From Tolypocladium sp. Sup5 PDA-1 (lineage: Eukaryota; Ascomycota; Sordariomycetes; Hypocreales; Ophiocordycipitaceae): a stretch of 64,000 nt of DNA. A program made the position numbers and the translations under genes. The notes beneath the pieces were generated by a model, which was given only the letters and a program-made list of their open reading frames with translations, was not told the DNA's origin and made no database searches. The stretch lies in NCBI GenBank assembly GCA_000750105.3, contig JPHH03000064.1, positions 62,001 to 126,000 on the forward strand. Direction: 5' to 3'. Of this stretch, positions 10,801 to 20,324 are shown in pieces (position 1 is the first letter of the stretch; the number at the start of each line of letters is the position of its first letter).

Positions 10801-11113
10801 GCGGTTCTATGGGAACAGACAGCTGGGAGTTCATCTGCCGCCGCTGAGCTTGGTTTGGACGCCTCCGGCTGGTTCTTGGCTCTTGCGGCTCTTGCTGTCC
10901 CCGCGTCGGGCCCTCAGCAGACGTGTCATTGCCAGTCCTGGTGTCTTGGGCAGACCTGGGCGGCCGGGCTTGCTGGGTTGGTCGTTGGCCAGACTCACCA
11001 GAGCCACCTCCATTTCCTGCGGCGTTGGTAAGTATGAGGCTGCGGAGATGGCTCTCTAGGCCGGGCGGTCCATCGCCGCTGGCTCCCAGGGGGTCGGTTT
11101 TATTTGATGCCAT
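7823..11113 (-). CDS. Cid1-type terminal nucleotidyltransferase (non-canonical poly(A)/poly(U) polymerase)
   Basis: Single exon, 1096 aa. The first 200 residues are Gly/Pro/Gln-rich and disordered. The nucleotidyltransferase signature follows at about 279-296 (GSLSSGFATKASDMDLGL), giving the first two catalytic Asp residues (291, 293). The third Asp is probably D781 in QCDINFSAH. After it comes a PAP/25A-associated region (RPMVLFIKHWAKVRGINSG, GTLSSYGYVLMVLHYLVN). Such enzymes add U or A/C tails to RNA and steer decay. The unusual feature is about 490 residues between the second and third acids (about 57 in fission yeast Cid1). This insert includes an acidic segment, five KKTDADS-like heptads and a helical region. 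Aspergillus CutA/CutB are possible relatives, not verified. It converges with the asteroid gene, leaving only 187 bp between stop codons. Confidence 0.82.
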   Translation of the reverse strand: MASNKTDPLGASGDGPPGLESHLRSLILTNAAGNGGGSGESGQRPTQQARPPRSAQDTRTGNDTSAEGPTRGQQEPQEPRTSRRRPNQAQRRQMNSQLSVPIEPRPQQPPHQANSGFGNHARPDQRYAHAAAPHSSAMAWPGHAYSPHGNASWSSSAPSHVGNMPWNNPRFRQHGRRDPPPFQHDPSSAQATRYGHGPPQNQRRPFFRPEEMASQARFLDRLCYQVVSSSEIDRSEIADKEAFRQRIESICRDVISRHEQQESAAPDFPPQSVELKCFGSLSSGFATKASDMDLGLLSPLSQIQPDATGSPIPRLVEKAFLDAGLGARLLSRTRVPIIKLCENPPESLRRALVAERQKWESGTDNNTREAADDDEEHEPDATSQGNDDEDAGAKKTDADSNKTDADFKNTDAGSKKTDVDFKKTGADSSSPTEFEVPCGDGRETKRFQLQQGPDDTLSVYYGLAKRVLRKAGGRDVTLSNYREFTALDWTVLNSVCQAFVQGLYDPQLRKRLAAYPSLAFQPLYNMPSNRSLLGVFTQVDGEQTLQTWDTWPARDAIYDFQPQAEQALLTWKDIQWRRNFGIDPISYTKDLQLTLDKVKRIPSVQLAVLEQGQEETPSQYCARARGVWNSLRHGLDELSSAAQQQFIAQYISGIAQDDVREMMEAAVGQTDSQLAFEAVSQRHKCLHLSLDLERALEKGKCDAAPATDIAEYIRLLRSPLRKVVPGPLDRDFFIPVPPGSSDLVSRIRKLQDPRKMAPNQPRDRYRDLLEFPTTGAGVQCDINFSAHLALHNTALLRCYSHADPRVRPMVLFIKHWAKVRGINSGYRGTLSSYGYVLMVLHYLVNVAQPFVCPNLQQLAPRPPPDLSPAEVDSTVRCRGYNVQFWGNENEIVHLAASNQLNHNSESIGHLLRGFFEYFAQGGMLSNGQGKGFDWGRDVLSLRAQGGLLAKQEKGWTGAKTVFEVQGMGVISNPQAEQEPAQPPLAQPVAAGHDGQPKSAQAPTRGGEVKEIRHRYLFAIEDPFELDHNVARTVTHNGIVSIRDEFRRAWRIIRTAEGANAHEDLLQDVKEAQENANSFLKLLDDIHGPPEFWGVVQ
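9833..9940 (-). repeat. 21-bp tandem repeat encoding KKTDADS-like heptads
   Basis: Within the nucleotidyltransferase gene, residues about 392-427 read as five imperfect seven-residue units: KKTDADS, NKTDADF, KNTDAGS, KKTDVDF, KKTGADS. The underlying DNA repeats every 21 bp (ttcttggaatcggcgtcagt-like on the plus strand). The alternating Lys and Asp give a charged linker with no obvious fold. Confidence 0.85.
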
Positions 11114-12683
11114 GCTCGTTTGTGTCGAATGGCAGCCAGAGGAGATGCGCCAAAAACGAGAAGCTCCTCCAGATACCTGTAATCAGGCGTTCCGTGGCAC
11201 AGACAGATGGTCACTGTCCATGCATGCTCCACTGGGCGACAGCTTGCGATAAACTTGACAGCTTCGCGGGCTGACGGAGGCAGTCCCGGAGGACAAGTTT
11301 AGGTGGTCGCTGACGGCTCAAGTCGTCGGGGTGCTTCCGCGGATATCTGCAGCGGCAAAGCCACGGGGGGAGAAGTGATGGTCTCTGGCGGCCAGCTCCA
11401 TGTGCTGTTGGCTGTGACCGTTGAGTAACTTGGCTGATACGTCACCAGAGCGTGTCCTTCAGATGGCCAAGGCAGACAGGTCGAGGGATTGTCGGGTCGT
11501 ATACCATACAAGGGGCAAGGAGACCTTGCGTGCGGCACCTGCACCAAGACTCTGTCTGACGATGGGCCCTTTGCGCCCTGGCCTGGATGTCCAAAGACAA
11601 TGGCCGTGGTGTTTTGCAGCCCGTTCTATCGAGGGATGAGGCGGACCGGGGGGCGGGCCTAGCGGCACCTCGCAGGCATGTACCTGTGCAATCACAGCAG
11701 CCGTCTTTGTTCTCTGGGTTTCGTCTTGTCTCGTCAAACGAAGTACTTGGTATGGTCCGTGACGGGACGAGACGGGTCAAGGTCAAGGTTACCTGGGAAA
11801 AGCAAGGGACGAGCAGCTTTGGTCAGACCAGGATGTGATCCAAGATCGATCAGGCGCGGTGGAGTGCTGTGCACTAGTGGCTGGATCACTGGATCGGCCA
11901 GCGCCAGCGCCAGCGTCAGCACCTGCGAGGCACTGGAGGGCAGTGGTGCAAAATGAACCTTGGCAGAGGGCGGCCTGGGAATTGAGGCTGAGCGGGGTTG
12001 GAAGCGTGAATGGCTATTCTCTGCCGTCCTTGGCTACCTAGGTAAAGGTATGTTCAATGCCTCGAGTGCACGGCTGTCAAGTCAATGGCTGCCTTAGGCC
12101 TTCCAGACAGCTGTGGGCGGCCAGCGGTAGCCTTTAGAGGCTGTACGAGTACGTAGCCACCTCAGCTATAAGGTAGGTAATAGCGGGTACCTTGCCCGAG
12201 CTGCCGCCAATCACAGGCTTCCATCGCCATCCTCCTCAAATGCTTTGCACGCGCCACAGTGCGATGCCACGAGCAACAGCTCTCTTCTGTCATCATCGCC
12301 ATCCACAGACCTCCCTCCACCCTCCACCCTTCAGGGCCTTCACTCTTCACACGGCACGTCTCCCGCTCGCTCTTTGACAACAGACAGACCCGGCCGATCA
12401 ATCCAGCCCTTCCCGCAGCGCGAGGAATAGCAGAGTATCGCCGTCGCCCGCACGCTTGCCACCCGTTCGTGCTGTACCGTGCCTTACCTCCTGCGTGAAG
12501 CTGGCGAGCAAGCAGTCGAGCAAACACGCACCAGCGACCATCTCCTGCGTCACGTCCACGAGGCATCGAGCCTTTCCGCGGGCGCGCCGCTCAGCTCAGC
12601 CCACCGCGACGTGAATCTGATCGACGATAGAAGCACACGCACACGCCCACCGCCCTTGGCTTGACCGTCCCGCCGCCGTCGCA
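11114..12683. promoter_or_regulatory. Divergent promoter region, Cid1-like gene / TFIIF alpha
   Basis: 1.57 kb between two divergently oriented starts. Short frames on both strands lack any recognisable product. Two clusters of TACCT/AGGTA-type motifs occur: gctacctaggtaaaggta near 12033-12050 and aaggtaggtaatagcgggtacctt near 12170-12193. The 500 bp nearest the TFIIF gene is C-rich and lacks purine runs on the plus strand, as expected of a fungal promoter and leader. Confidence 0.5.
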
Positions 12684-14880
12684 ATGAGCGCTCCTCCGCC
12701 TGGGGGCCAGAACGGCCTTCCTCGGAACCAGAAGCCGAACCCTCTGCGTCCCATGCGCAGAAAACCTCGCCCCAACCCTCTCGTCGCGCCGCCGCGAAAG
12801 ACTGCCGTCAACCCTGCCCAGAAGCCGTCTCCCGGCCCGTCTCGAACCGCTGCACAAAATGGCCCAAAGCCCAACATGGAAGAACTACGGAAGCAGTACG
12901 GCGGCTGGTCCGAGGCCCCCCCACCGTATCAGTACAGCGACATACCCATCATGACGACGAAGAAGGCTCTTCTCGACGGCGTTCGCTACCACCTCATCAA
13001 GTTCGCTCAGTCGAAACTCAACGACAAGCCAGTCGACCCCACCGACCAGGACGCGTTTGCCCGACCCGTGACCTTGCACAGACGGGATGCCCGGCAGCCG
13101 CCGCCCGGTAGGGCTATCAAGGAGGAGGAGCCCCAGCCGCTGCAAGTGGACGAGAAAGAGGCGGAAAGGCTTACGCAGATCAAGGCCGACCGAGAGGCCC
13201 AGCGGGCCATAGACCAAGCCAAAATCGCCCCGGTTGCCAAGGACACCAACCCGAAACGGCCCAAGAAGCAAAAGGAAGAAAAGACCATGTTTAACAGGGC
13301 GCCCAAGTCAGAGGCCGCCAAGAAGGAGTCCGATATTCGCTACGAAGAGGCGCTGCCTTGGCACCTGGAAGATGCCGATGGAAAGAACGTGTGGGTTGGG
13401 AGCTACGTCGCTGCCCTCTCCGAGGCCAACGTTGCCTTCATGATTGACAAGTCCGTGTTCCGCATGGTCCCTTTGGAGAAATGGTACAAGTTCACATCCA
13501 AGCCCCCTTTCCAGCCCTTTACCATCGACCAGGCAGAGGCCTACATGAACAGAAAGGTGGATGTGGGTCGGTGGGTGATGAAGGACGAAGAGAAAAAGGC
13601 TGGCCTGAGCGACCTGGAAGCAACACGTCGCCTATTCTATGGCCGTGGCCAAATGGTCAAGACCGAGAGCGACACCTTCAGGGCCGCTTCGAGATTGGAG
13701 AAACTCGACCACGATGAGCTGGACATATCTGGTGACGAATTCCAGGACGACGATGAAGCACCACACTTCGATCGGAACGACGACGAGGATGCAAAGGAAT
13801 CCAAGGTCCGGATCCGCCGCGAGCAGCTGGGGGCGAACCTGTTTGGCGAAGGAGACGAACAAGAGGTTGACAAAGAGCTGCAAGAGCAGCTGAGGGAGGA
13901 ACTCGAGAGGCAGAAGTATGGCAAAACGACAAAGAAGGCTCTGATCAAGAGAGACCGCGAGGAGATATACGAAAGCGACGATTCCGAGGAAAAGCCTTGG
14001 AGTAGCTCGGTATGTGGACGAACCCCCCGACCTTGACGACTGATGACGAAGCTAACGATTTATAGTCTGATGACGACTCAAGCGACGAGGACGACGACGA
14101 GAACAAGGAGGATGACAAGAAAGACCCAGACGGAAAAGACGGCCAGGCTGAGGCCAAGGACAAGTCAAAGGCTGCGGGTTCCAAGGGCACAACCACCCCA
14201 CAGGGAAAGCAGAAGCAAGGTGACGTCGTGAGGAAGAGCAAGTCTCTGAAACGTGCTGGGTCTCCCGCGCTGTCCGAGTCCAGCGGCAACGAATCGTCTC
14301 GGAAGAAGATGAAGAAGACTGTAGGCACCGCTCCAGGCAGCCGGGCTGGCACGCCCCTCCCGCAGACAAATGCAGCGCGTCGTCCCAAGATCGGGGGCGC
14401 GGGATCCGGCAGTGATGGCGAGGCAACGGCTGGCGAAATGTCTGACGGCGCTGGCCCACGAAAGAAGATCAAGGTTGTGGGCAGCAGCGGCAGGGGAACC
14501 CCAGCCGCGTCGAGAGCGGGCAGCCCGAATCCTGCACAAGGCGGTAAGTCGTGCCCCAATATTCCCATCTTCCTTGTGCCCCCAACCTGCCCAAGATGGC
14601 ACCGGTTCCCTGTTCATCGCCTGTTGTCTCCTTGGATGAGGTGGGCTAACAGAAGCGCTCCGTAGGCGCGTCTCCTGCTTCTCAATCCGGCGCAGGAATC
14701 GAGCCGTGGGAGATTCTCGAAAAGATTCCGCCCGAGGGCATCGCCATAGGAGATCTTATCAAGCCTTTCCACGGCCGTGTGGGTGAGCGGCCCGGACAGA
14801 TGCCCAAGGGCGAATGGATCAGGCTGGTCAAGCAGTTGTGCGACTACGGATCGGACAAGCGACTGCGGCGGAGAAAGTGA
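12684..14880 (+). CDS. TFG1: Transcription initiation factor TFIIF alpha subunit (RAP74/Tfg1)
   Basis: Three exons, 12684-14009, 14066-14543, 14666-14880; 672 aa. TFIIF binds RNA polymerase II and acts in promoter binding, start-site choice and early elongation. The N-terminal TFIIF alpha dimerisation region is clear: EALPWHLEDADGKNVWVGSY, then AFMIDKSVFRMVPLEKWYKF and PFQPFTIDQAEAYM. A long charged middle follows, with Asp/Glu runs and Lys/Ser-rich linker, as in all orthologs. The last exon encodes the C-terminal winged helix (PWEILEKIPPEGIAIGDLI, then WIRLVKQLCDYG), which in human RAP74 contacts the FCP1 phosphatase. Both introns keep phase and have gctaac branch sites. The N-terminus is Pro/Arg-rich. 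The call is secure. Confidence 0.93.
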
Positions 14881-15196
14881 GCTCTTTCTTACCGAAGTCG
14901 TGTGTGGCGGTGGCTATCAGACAGGCAATCCTAAACCGTCCTTGTGGACGGAAGTCTGGCAAAGAGAGCGCCTCTGTGGTGATTCTGTGTCTCGCGACGG
15001 CCATTGTGCCATGTGGATACGGTAGCTTGGCGCGATGTGCCATTTGGCATACCCCTTAGCGTATGGTGTGGGAATAGGTAAAATCAAATCAAAGGCTACG
15101 AAATGTTTGCCATGTTCCGATTGCGAAGCAGTAGTAGCGCTTCGTATATGTAGTGATGTTTCGTCACCGATAATGGGTATATTTCGCTTCACCACC
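14881..15196. other. Convergent 3' region, TFIIF alpha / BUD13
   Basis: 316 bp between two facing stop codons. It presumably holds both 3' UTRs. No coding potential or RNA gene is seen. Confidence 0.55.
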
Positions 15197-16189
15197 CTAC
15201 TCGTCCATTTGCCACGAATACTCTAGCCCCTTGTTCCGCTCCCGCCTGTTGATTGCCTTGAACCGTTCGGCCTCGAAACCATTGCCGCGATCCACGCCGT
15301 CCCACCGATATCCTGGTTTAATGCCGTGTCGATTTGGAGGAGCGCCGCCAGCATAGACCGGCCGACGTTTCGACGTCTTTCCTTTGCCGCCTGCGGACTT
15401 GTTCTCGCTCATGAACTGCATCATGGGGTCGTTCCACCTCTCCTGTTCCTTGAGATCCTTGTTCATTTCGTCGTCATCTGCCGTCCTGGCAAAGGACATG
15501 AGCTTGGCATCTCTCAGCTGCTCTTTTCGTCTGCGTGCCTCTTCCAGCTGGACTTGGCCTTTCAAGTCCTCCTTGGCCTGGAGCTCCTTCTGCTGAGCCT
15601 CGGCGGCGGCTTTTCGCGCCTCGGCTCTCCTCATGGAGATGTCTATCCTTCTGCCGGTGGCGTCACGGTAGACTGTTTCCTCCTCCTTTGCATTCTTGCG
15701 ATGTCGCTCGAACTCTTCATTTTCCTCGCGCTGCCGCCGCCTCAGTTGGGCTGACACGGCCGCTGCCGTTTGCAGACCAGCGTGCGTCCCGTCGCTCATC
15801 TTTACGGCGCCCTCGGCATCCTCGATAACCGGGTGTTCATCATCGCCCGCTTTTGCTGCTTCGTTCTCTGCAGCGACCGCGGCGAGAATGGCGTCCGCCG
15901 CGGCACCGTCTTCGTTGCTCTCGAGAGTAGCGTCTCGCCCGACTCCTACCCTCTTCCAGTTGCTCTTCTTAGCTTTTCGGAACTCTGCGGTCGTGCCAGA
16001 CACAGTCGCCGGACCGTCCTCGTCATCCTCGTCCTGCTGAGCGCCGGTCTGAGTCCATGTTGAGTCGTCGTCGTCGGTGATGAGAAGTCCGGATGCTGGT
16101 GCCTGCTTGCGCTTGCGCTTCTTGGATGATGGTTTCGGGTCCGCGACAAGGTATCGAGACGCGAGGTAGCTTGATATATCTGACGGCAT
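15197..16189 (-). CDS. BUD13: Pre-mRNA-splicing factor Bud13 (Cwc26), RES complex subunit
   Basis: Single exon, 330 aa. Bud13 is part of the RES (retention and splicing) complex with Pml1 and Snu17 on the activated spliceosome. The N-terminus MPSDISSYLASRYL fits the conserved start of orthologs, so I chose the ATG at 16189 rather than an in-frame one 255 bp upstream. The family's C-terminal block is clear: TVYRDATGRRIDISMRRAE, a Lys/Glu-rich coiled-coil stretch, QERWNDPMMQFM, then NRHGIKPGYRWDGVDRGNGF. The last 40 residues form the domain that binds Snu17. The middle is acidic and low-complexity. It lies head-to-head with TRS85, with about 475-545 bp between starts. Confidence 0.92.
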   Translation of the reverse strand: MPSDISSYLASRYLVADPKPSSKKRKRKQAPASGLLITDDDDSTWTQTGAQQDEDDEDGPATVSGTTAEFRKAKKSNWKRVGVGRDATLESNEDGAAADAILAAVAAENEAAKAGDDEHPVIEDAEGAVKMSDGTHAGLQTAAAVSAQLRRRQREENEEFERHRKNAKEEETVYRDATGRRIDISMRRAEARKAAAEAQQKELQAKEDLKGQVQLEEARRRKEQLRDAKLMSFARTADDDEMNKDLKEQERWNDPMMQFMSENKSAGGKGKTSKRRPVYAGGAPPNRHGIKPGYRWDGVDRGNGFEAERFKAINRRERNKGLEYSWQMDE

Positions 16190-16663
16190 ACCGAGAGGTG
16201 TCACCAGGCGCGCTTGTCGGCGGTTTCTGGAGTCGCGTGCGTGCACGTACGAGTAGTAGATGATTGCGTAGCGGACTGTCCAGCTGCTGGCGTGATGTGC
16301 TTTGTAGATACGAGGCAGCGTAATGTGCAAGGTGAGGGTGGACAAGGTATGCAGGTATCCGGGTGTTGGAGCCGCGCTGTTGCTCTTGAGCCGGGTTGCA
16401 GCCCCGGTACAAGAATGTGGGGGGCATGGCGCAGCGCATCGCAATGGTGCCCAGTGACGGACCCTTACCGGAGGGCATGGGCAACCGCCTTGTACTTTCT
16501 CAGCATCACCACAGCTTCTCCCGAACTCGGAACATGCAGAGCCAGTCCGAGCAGCCGACCACCTGCGATCTCGTCCAGCCGTCGCTCACCTGCGCCACAT
16601 GAATCACCACGCACCGCCCCGTACCTCTGTGCCGCGGAACGACCACGTCTACCAGCCGCCTTC
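16190..16663. promoter_or_regulatory. Compact bidirectional promoter, BUD13 / TRS85
   Basis: About 470 bp separate the chosen start codons of two divergent housekeeping genes. Open frames from both genes run into it (to 16444 and from 16214) but carry no homologous residues there, so I read it as shared promoter and leader. Confidence 0.5.
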
Positions 16664-18985
16664 ATGCCACTGCCAGTCCAAGATGACTCGCCAACGGAAC
16701 CGATACAGGCGCTGCCGGCCGCCGCCGCCGCCATGAAGCTCCCCAAGATGAGGCACTCGACGCCTGCCATCGAGTCGCTTCCCATGTCTCAGTCGGAATC
16801 CAGCCTGACGTTCCGGAGGTCCAATCCTTCGGCGGCGTCTCTGTATGCATCAACACTCTCGCCCCCCGGTTCGAGATCCATGTCCCCTGCCGGGCGCAGC
16901 TCGCCGTCGAGAGCCCTTTCTGCAACTGTCTTTGATGCATCTCCGAGCAGAGGGATGCCAGACAGCGCCGGCGACAGTCCGGGCGAGCCACTGAACCTGA
17001 TCCTGCAATCCTTCGTCCCGCATGTTTCCTTGTACGCCTCTAAAGATACCGAGGCCCTCATAAGCGAAAAGGGGTTCCGAAACGGCTTGTGGGAACTGCT
17101 GCGGCCGTTTGGCGAGAACATTCAGGGCAAGGTGACAGTTCGGGACAGCAACGGCGTGAGTCGGACCTTGGAGGACTTTTCAATTCGCTTCACCAAGTTT
17201 GGGGAGAACGTGGGACACCCGGATCCGACCATATCGGGGACCAAGCAAGCTCGCGCGCCACAAGACCAGAACGGAATCCAAGAGAGCGCATCCAGGGATC
17301 GGAAAACTCTGACCGACGTAGAAGCCGTTGTCGAGCGCCACCTGTCCTACGCTGAGCAGTCGTTCCTGGGACCGCCACAACATGGCGGCCTCGCGAGGCA
17401 AAGCCAAGACCTGGAGACTGCTTCTCCCTACTACACCTTGTACCTGCGGCGTTTGCTCTCAGGGTTTCCCACCACCCCCCACGAGACGTTCGCGCACCCT
17501 GTGGCATGCATTATAGCCATCAGCTCTAGGAACCCAAGTCCGATTGAGGAGCTCAGGAACCTATACACGGAGACCAACCAGGGAGAAGGAAAACTCCCGC
17601 CATGGGTGGACAGCGACTACCTCCGATACTATGTACTAGTCCATGACGAGGAGAATGATGACATTACGAGATCAATGACTCTCTTCGAGCAGATGAAGCG
17701 CCACCTTGGGCTGCACTGCCATTTGCTTCGTCTGCGCTGTAGCCAGAGCGCCGAGACCGACGACGACAGCATCCCGCTGCCCCGAAGCGACTGGATGTCA
17801 GCTGCCGAGGAGCTGGCAAAGATTCGCTCGAGTGAGAGCGAGGAGGATTTTGATGACCCAACCCGCTACATATTCGAGTCTGACGCCACGGCAATCCGCA
17901 CATTTGTCCGAGAGATGGTTACACAGTCGATCGTCCCGACCATGGAGCGGCACGTGTCTATCTGGAACGACCAAGTGGCATCTCGACGCAGAGGCATTGC
18001 CGGCCGGTTCATGAACCTGTCGAGGAAATGGGCCGGTTTCGGTGGAAGCTCACGGGCGTCGTCTGGCGGCAGCGGCAGCTCGAGGGACAACTACGATACG
18101 TTGGGATTCTACCGAGCCGACGCCCCGGAGGCAATCATGAGGAAACTGGCCGACTATGCCTTTATGCTGCGGGACTGGAAGTTGGCGCACTCGACCTACG
18201 ATTTGTTGCGGTCTGACTTTAGCGAGTCGAAAGCGTGGAAGCACCACGCCGCGGCCAACGAGATGGCCGCCATCAGTCTGCTGCTGATGCCGCAGAGCTT
18301 GCCGTCCAAGAGCCGGGCAGAGACGATCGATCAAATGCTAGAGTCGGCCTTTTACTCTTACGGCACGCGCTGTAGCGCACCGTATGGAGCGGTGCGGAGC
18401 CTTACCCTTGGCCATGAGCTTCTCAGGCTACGGGGAGGCTCCAACATCGATGATGCCGGCAGGTGGGGACTTCGGCTTCTCGAGTCCAAGATGCTGGGCC
18501 GCGTGGGGGACGCTCTCCTGAAAGAGCGGCTCGCAGTCTGCTACGCCTCAAAGCTGGGCGTTGGAAGTTGGAGCTGGGGCAGCCGACACCGAAAGTCGGC
18601 GGCGTGGAGCGTCCTCGCGGCTGACGCGTGGTGCCAGCAAGCCAAGTACATGCCGGCACAGAGATGCCTCGGCGATGCCCAGAGAACATATGACGCGCTG
18701 CCGCACAAACAAGGCATTACAAGGTTTGCGAACGCGATGGAGTATATAGACTCCCTGCAGCACGAGCTCGCGGAGAAGCTCGACCTGGGTGGAGATGACG
18801 CCAAAGACAGCCCAGAGGATGACTCAGGGGAGGTCATTGACGAGGAGAGCGAGGCTTTGACGGACATGCGCGCGAGGAGGGTAAGCGTTGCTGCCCGGGG
18901 CGTTGCATTGGAGACTGCGCCGCTTCATGGGGAAGAGCTGGAAAACGACGCAAAGGCGAGCACAGGCCAGGAGGGCTTCGACTGA
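16664..18985 (+). CDS. TRS85: TRAPP complex subunit Trs85 (TRAPPC8 family)
   Basis: Single exon, 773 aa from the ATG at 16664; the ATG at 16733 (MKLPKMRHSTP) is an equally good start. Trs85 defines TRAPPIII, the Ypt1/Rab1 exchange factor in autophagy and early-Golgi trafficking. After a Ser/Pro-rich leader the conserved region starts at LNLILQSFVPHVSLYAS and ends its first block with GLWELLRPFGENIQGKVTVR. Further signature stretches are FTKFGENVGHPDP, KRHLGLHCHLLRLRCSQ, ATAIRTFVREMVTQSIVPTM, ERHVSIWNDQVASRRRGIAG and RFMNLSRKWAGFG, followed by helical repeats (FMLRDWKLAHSTYDLLRSDF). The C-terminus is acidic and poorly conserved. The protein is a little longer than yeast Trs85. No introns, unusual but possible for its length. 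Confidence 0.9.
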   Translation: MPLPVQDDSPTEPIQALPAAAAAMKLPKMRHSTPAIESLPMSQSESSLTFRRSNPSAASLYASTLSPPGSRSMSPAGRSSPSRALSATVFDASPSRGMPDSAGDSPGEPLNLILQSFVPHVSLYASKDTEALISEKGFRNGLWELLRPFGENIQGKVTVRDSNGVSRTLEDFSIRFTKFGENVGHPDPTISGTKQARAPQDQNGIQESASRDRKTLTDVEAVVERHLSYAEQSFLGPPQHGGLARQSQDLETASPYYTLYLRRLLSGFPTTPHETFAHPVACIIAISSRNPSPIEELRNLYTETNQGEGKLPPWVDSDYLRYYVLVHDEENDDITRSMTLFEQMKRHLGLHCHLLRLRCSQSAETDDDSIPLPRSDWMSAAEELAKIRSSESEEDFDDPTRYIFESDATAIRTFVREMVTQSIVPTMERHVSIWNDQVASRRRGIAGRFMNLSRKWAGFGGSSRASSGGSGSSRDNYDTLGFYRADAPEAIMRKLADYAFMLRDWKLAHSTYDLLRSDFSESKAWKHHAAANEMAAISLLLMPQSLPSKSRAETIDQMLESAFYSYGTRCSAPYGAVRSLTLGHELLRLRGGSNIDDAGRWGLRLLESKMLGRVGDALLKERLAVCYASKLGVGSWSWGSRHRKSAAWSVLAADAWCQQAKYMPAQRCLGDAQRTYDALPHKQGITRFANAMEYIDSLQHELAEKLDLGGDDAKDSPEDDSGEVIDEESEALTDMRARRVSVAARGVALETAPLHGEELENDAKASTGQEGFD

Positions 18986-20013
18986 CTGGCGAACAACCGG
19001 GCAGCCAGCGGACGATGCCAACGGACAGGACGTATTAAAGGGCGGCAGCCCTGTGACCGTGGGAGAGGGGGAATAGAACCAGCATTGCCCTGGGTCGCTT
19101 TATTCGTCTGATTGCACGCCAGTTGTGCGAGAAGCGAGGAAGCAATCATTGCTACTTGGGCCGGCGCATTGCAGCTTGGAGATTCGGTTGGGACTATAGA
19201 GGCAATTAATTATTACAGCGACCGCCCTACCTTTGGCCATCCGGGGGTACGTCCGCTACCTGGAACTTAGGTGGTGATTGTGCTCGCTACGCATGATGTT
19301 GAGCGGGCGAGGCGTGGTGGATAGCGTCGCACATGGCAGTCTTTGTGCGCTGCTCTGAATCGCACTGCTGCTACTACGTACTGCGGCCCATCTCAAACAG
19401 CTCTTCAGCGGCACCACACGTTCATCTGAGTCAATGATGTCAAGCCTGGCTTGCCTGGTTGTCGGCATGCAGCACATGCGTCGTTGCGCCGGAGCGCCGT
19501 AAGGGTGAGGCGCTGATCTCCTTCCTCATCGCTCCGTCGACCAGGTCGTCCGTCACCTGCCGGGCAAGTCTACGCGAGGGTTTCGGCTCCCTGGAAAGGC
19601 GGCCCATTTTGGATTCCAGGACGGTGGCACATTCTTTGCCATTGGCCGCCTAGCCACCATGCCTTCTTCCAGCAGTCATGGATCCTCCTGTGCAAGCATG
19701 TTGCTCACAGGCTAGGCCGTGCAGTCTAGGATCTTTCCCATGACTTTCCAGCATGGTTGCTGGGAATCCGATTCACAAAGGCCTGCCTGAATGGAATGCG
19801 TCGTGACGTCGAGCAGTCAAGACGCCGTGGCGAGTCCCGAGACACGGGATCGGACTCTTGGACGAGGAGTCGGTCGTCGACGAGTAGGATGCCACCATGT
19901 ATCCAGCAACAGAGTATCCTCCTCAGCTCCAACAGCTACCCTAGCAAACTACACCATCTCCAGACCATCGTATATCTACCTCAACGCAGAAACCCAATCA
20001 TCTACTCGACATA
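18986..20013. other. Intergenic region, no gene recognised
   Basis: About 1 kb between TRS85 and the Gly-rich secreted gene, both on the plus strand. No frame has recognisable features. The last 150 bp, C/A-rich with few G on the plus strand (ccatctccagaccatcgtatatctacctc), looks like a typical fungal 5' leader for the gene at 20014. Confidence 0.5.
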
Positions 20014-20324
20014 ATGAAGTTCAACACCACCGGTCTCGTCCTCGCCTTCCTGGCTAGCAACGCTCTTGCGGCGCCCATGACCGAGGCAGGCCCCACGACT
20101 ACCAGCGCGACATGGACATTCTTGAGAAGTTTACGCAAACCCTCGGCAAGAGACAGCTTGGTGCGGCCACCAGCGGCATCGCCGGAGGCATGCCCGGAGG
20201 CAGCAGCATGGGAGGAAGCATGGCTAGTGGCCAGACCGGCGGCAGCCCGGCGGGAGGTGCGGGAGGCCCCCTGGGAGGCGTGACCGGCACCTTGGGCAAC
20301 ACTGTCGGCGGTGTCCTCGGGTAG
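20014..20324 (+). pseudogene. Small Gly-rich secreted protein precursor, interrupted by a frameshift
   Basis: The ATG at 20014 opens a clear signal peptide (MKFNTTGLVLAFLASNALA, then AAPMTEA). That frame degenerates soon after. The next frame, entered at about 20085-20110, reads HDYQRDMDILEKFTQTLGKR, then QLG and a Gly/Met/Ser-rich tail (GGMPGGSSMGGSMASG and GGAGGPLGGVTG), stopping at 20324. Joining the two requires one base missing relative to the expected gene. No GT-AG intron in the short overlap fixes it. The LGKR site at 20142-20153 is a classic Kex2 cleavage point, so the design is signal peptide, short pro-region, then a Gly-rich mature peptide. It could be a real pseudogene, an allele-specific break or a sequencing error. 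Function unknown; perhaps a cell-wall or effector-like peptide. Converges with the hydrophobin gene. Confidence 0.6.

Noticed and set aside
16190..16444. N-terminal extension of BUD13 to 16444
   Set aside because: Homology to Bud13 starts at MPSDISSYL (16189); the extra residues look random.
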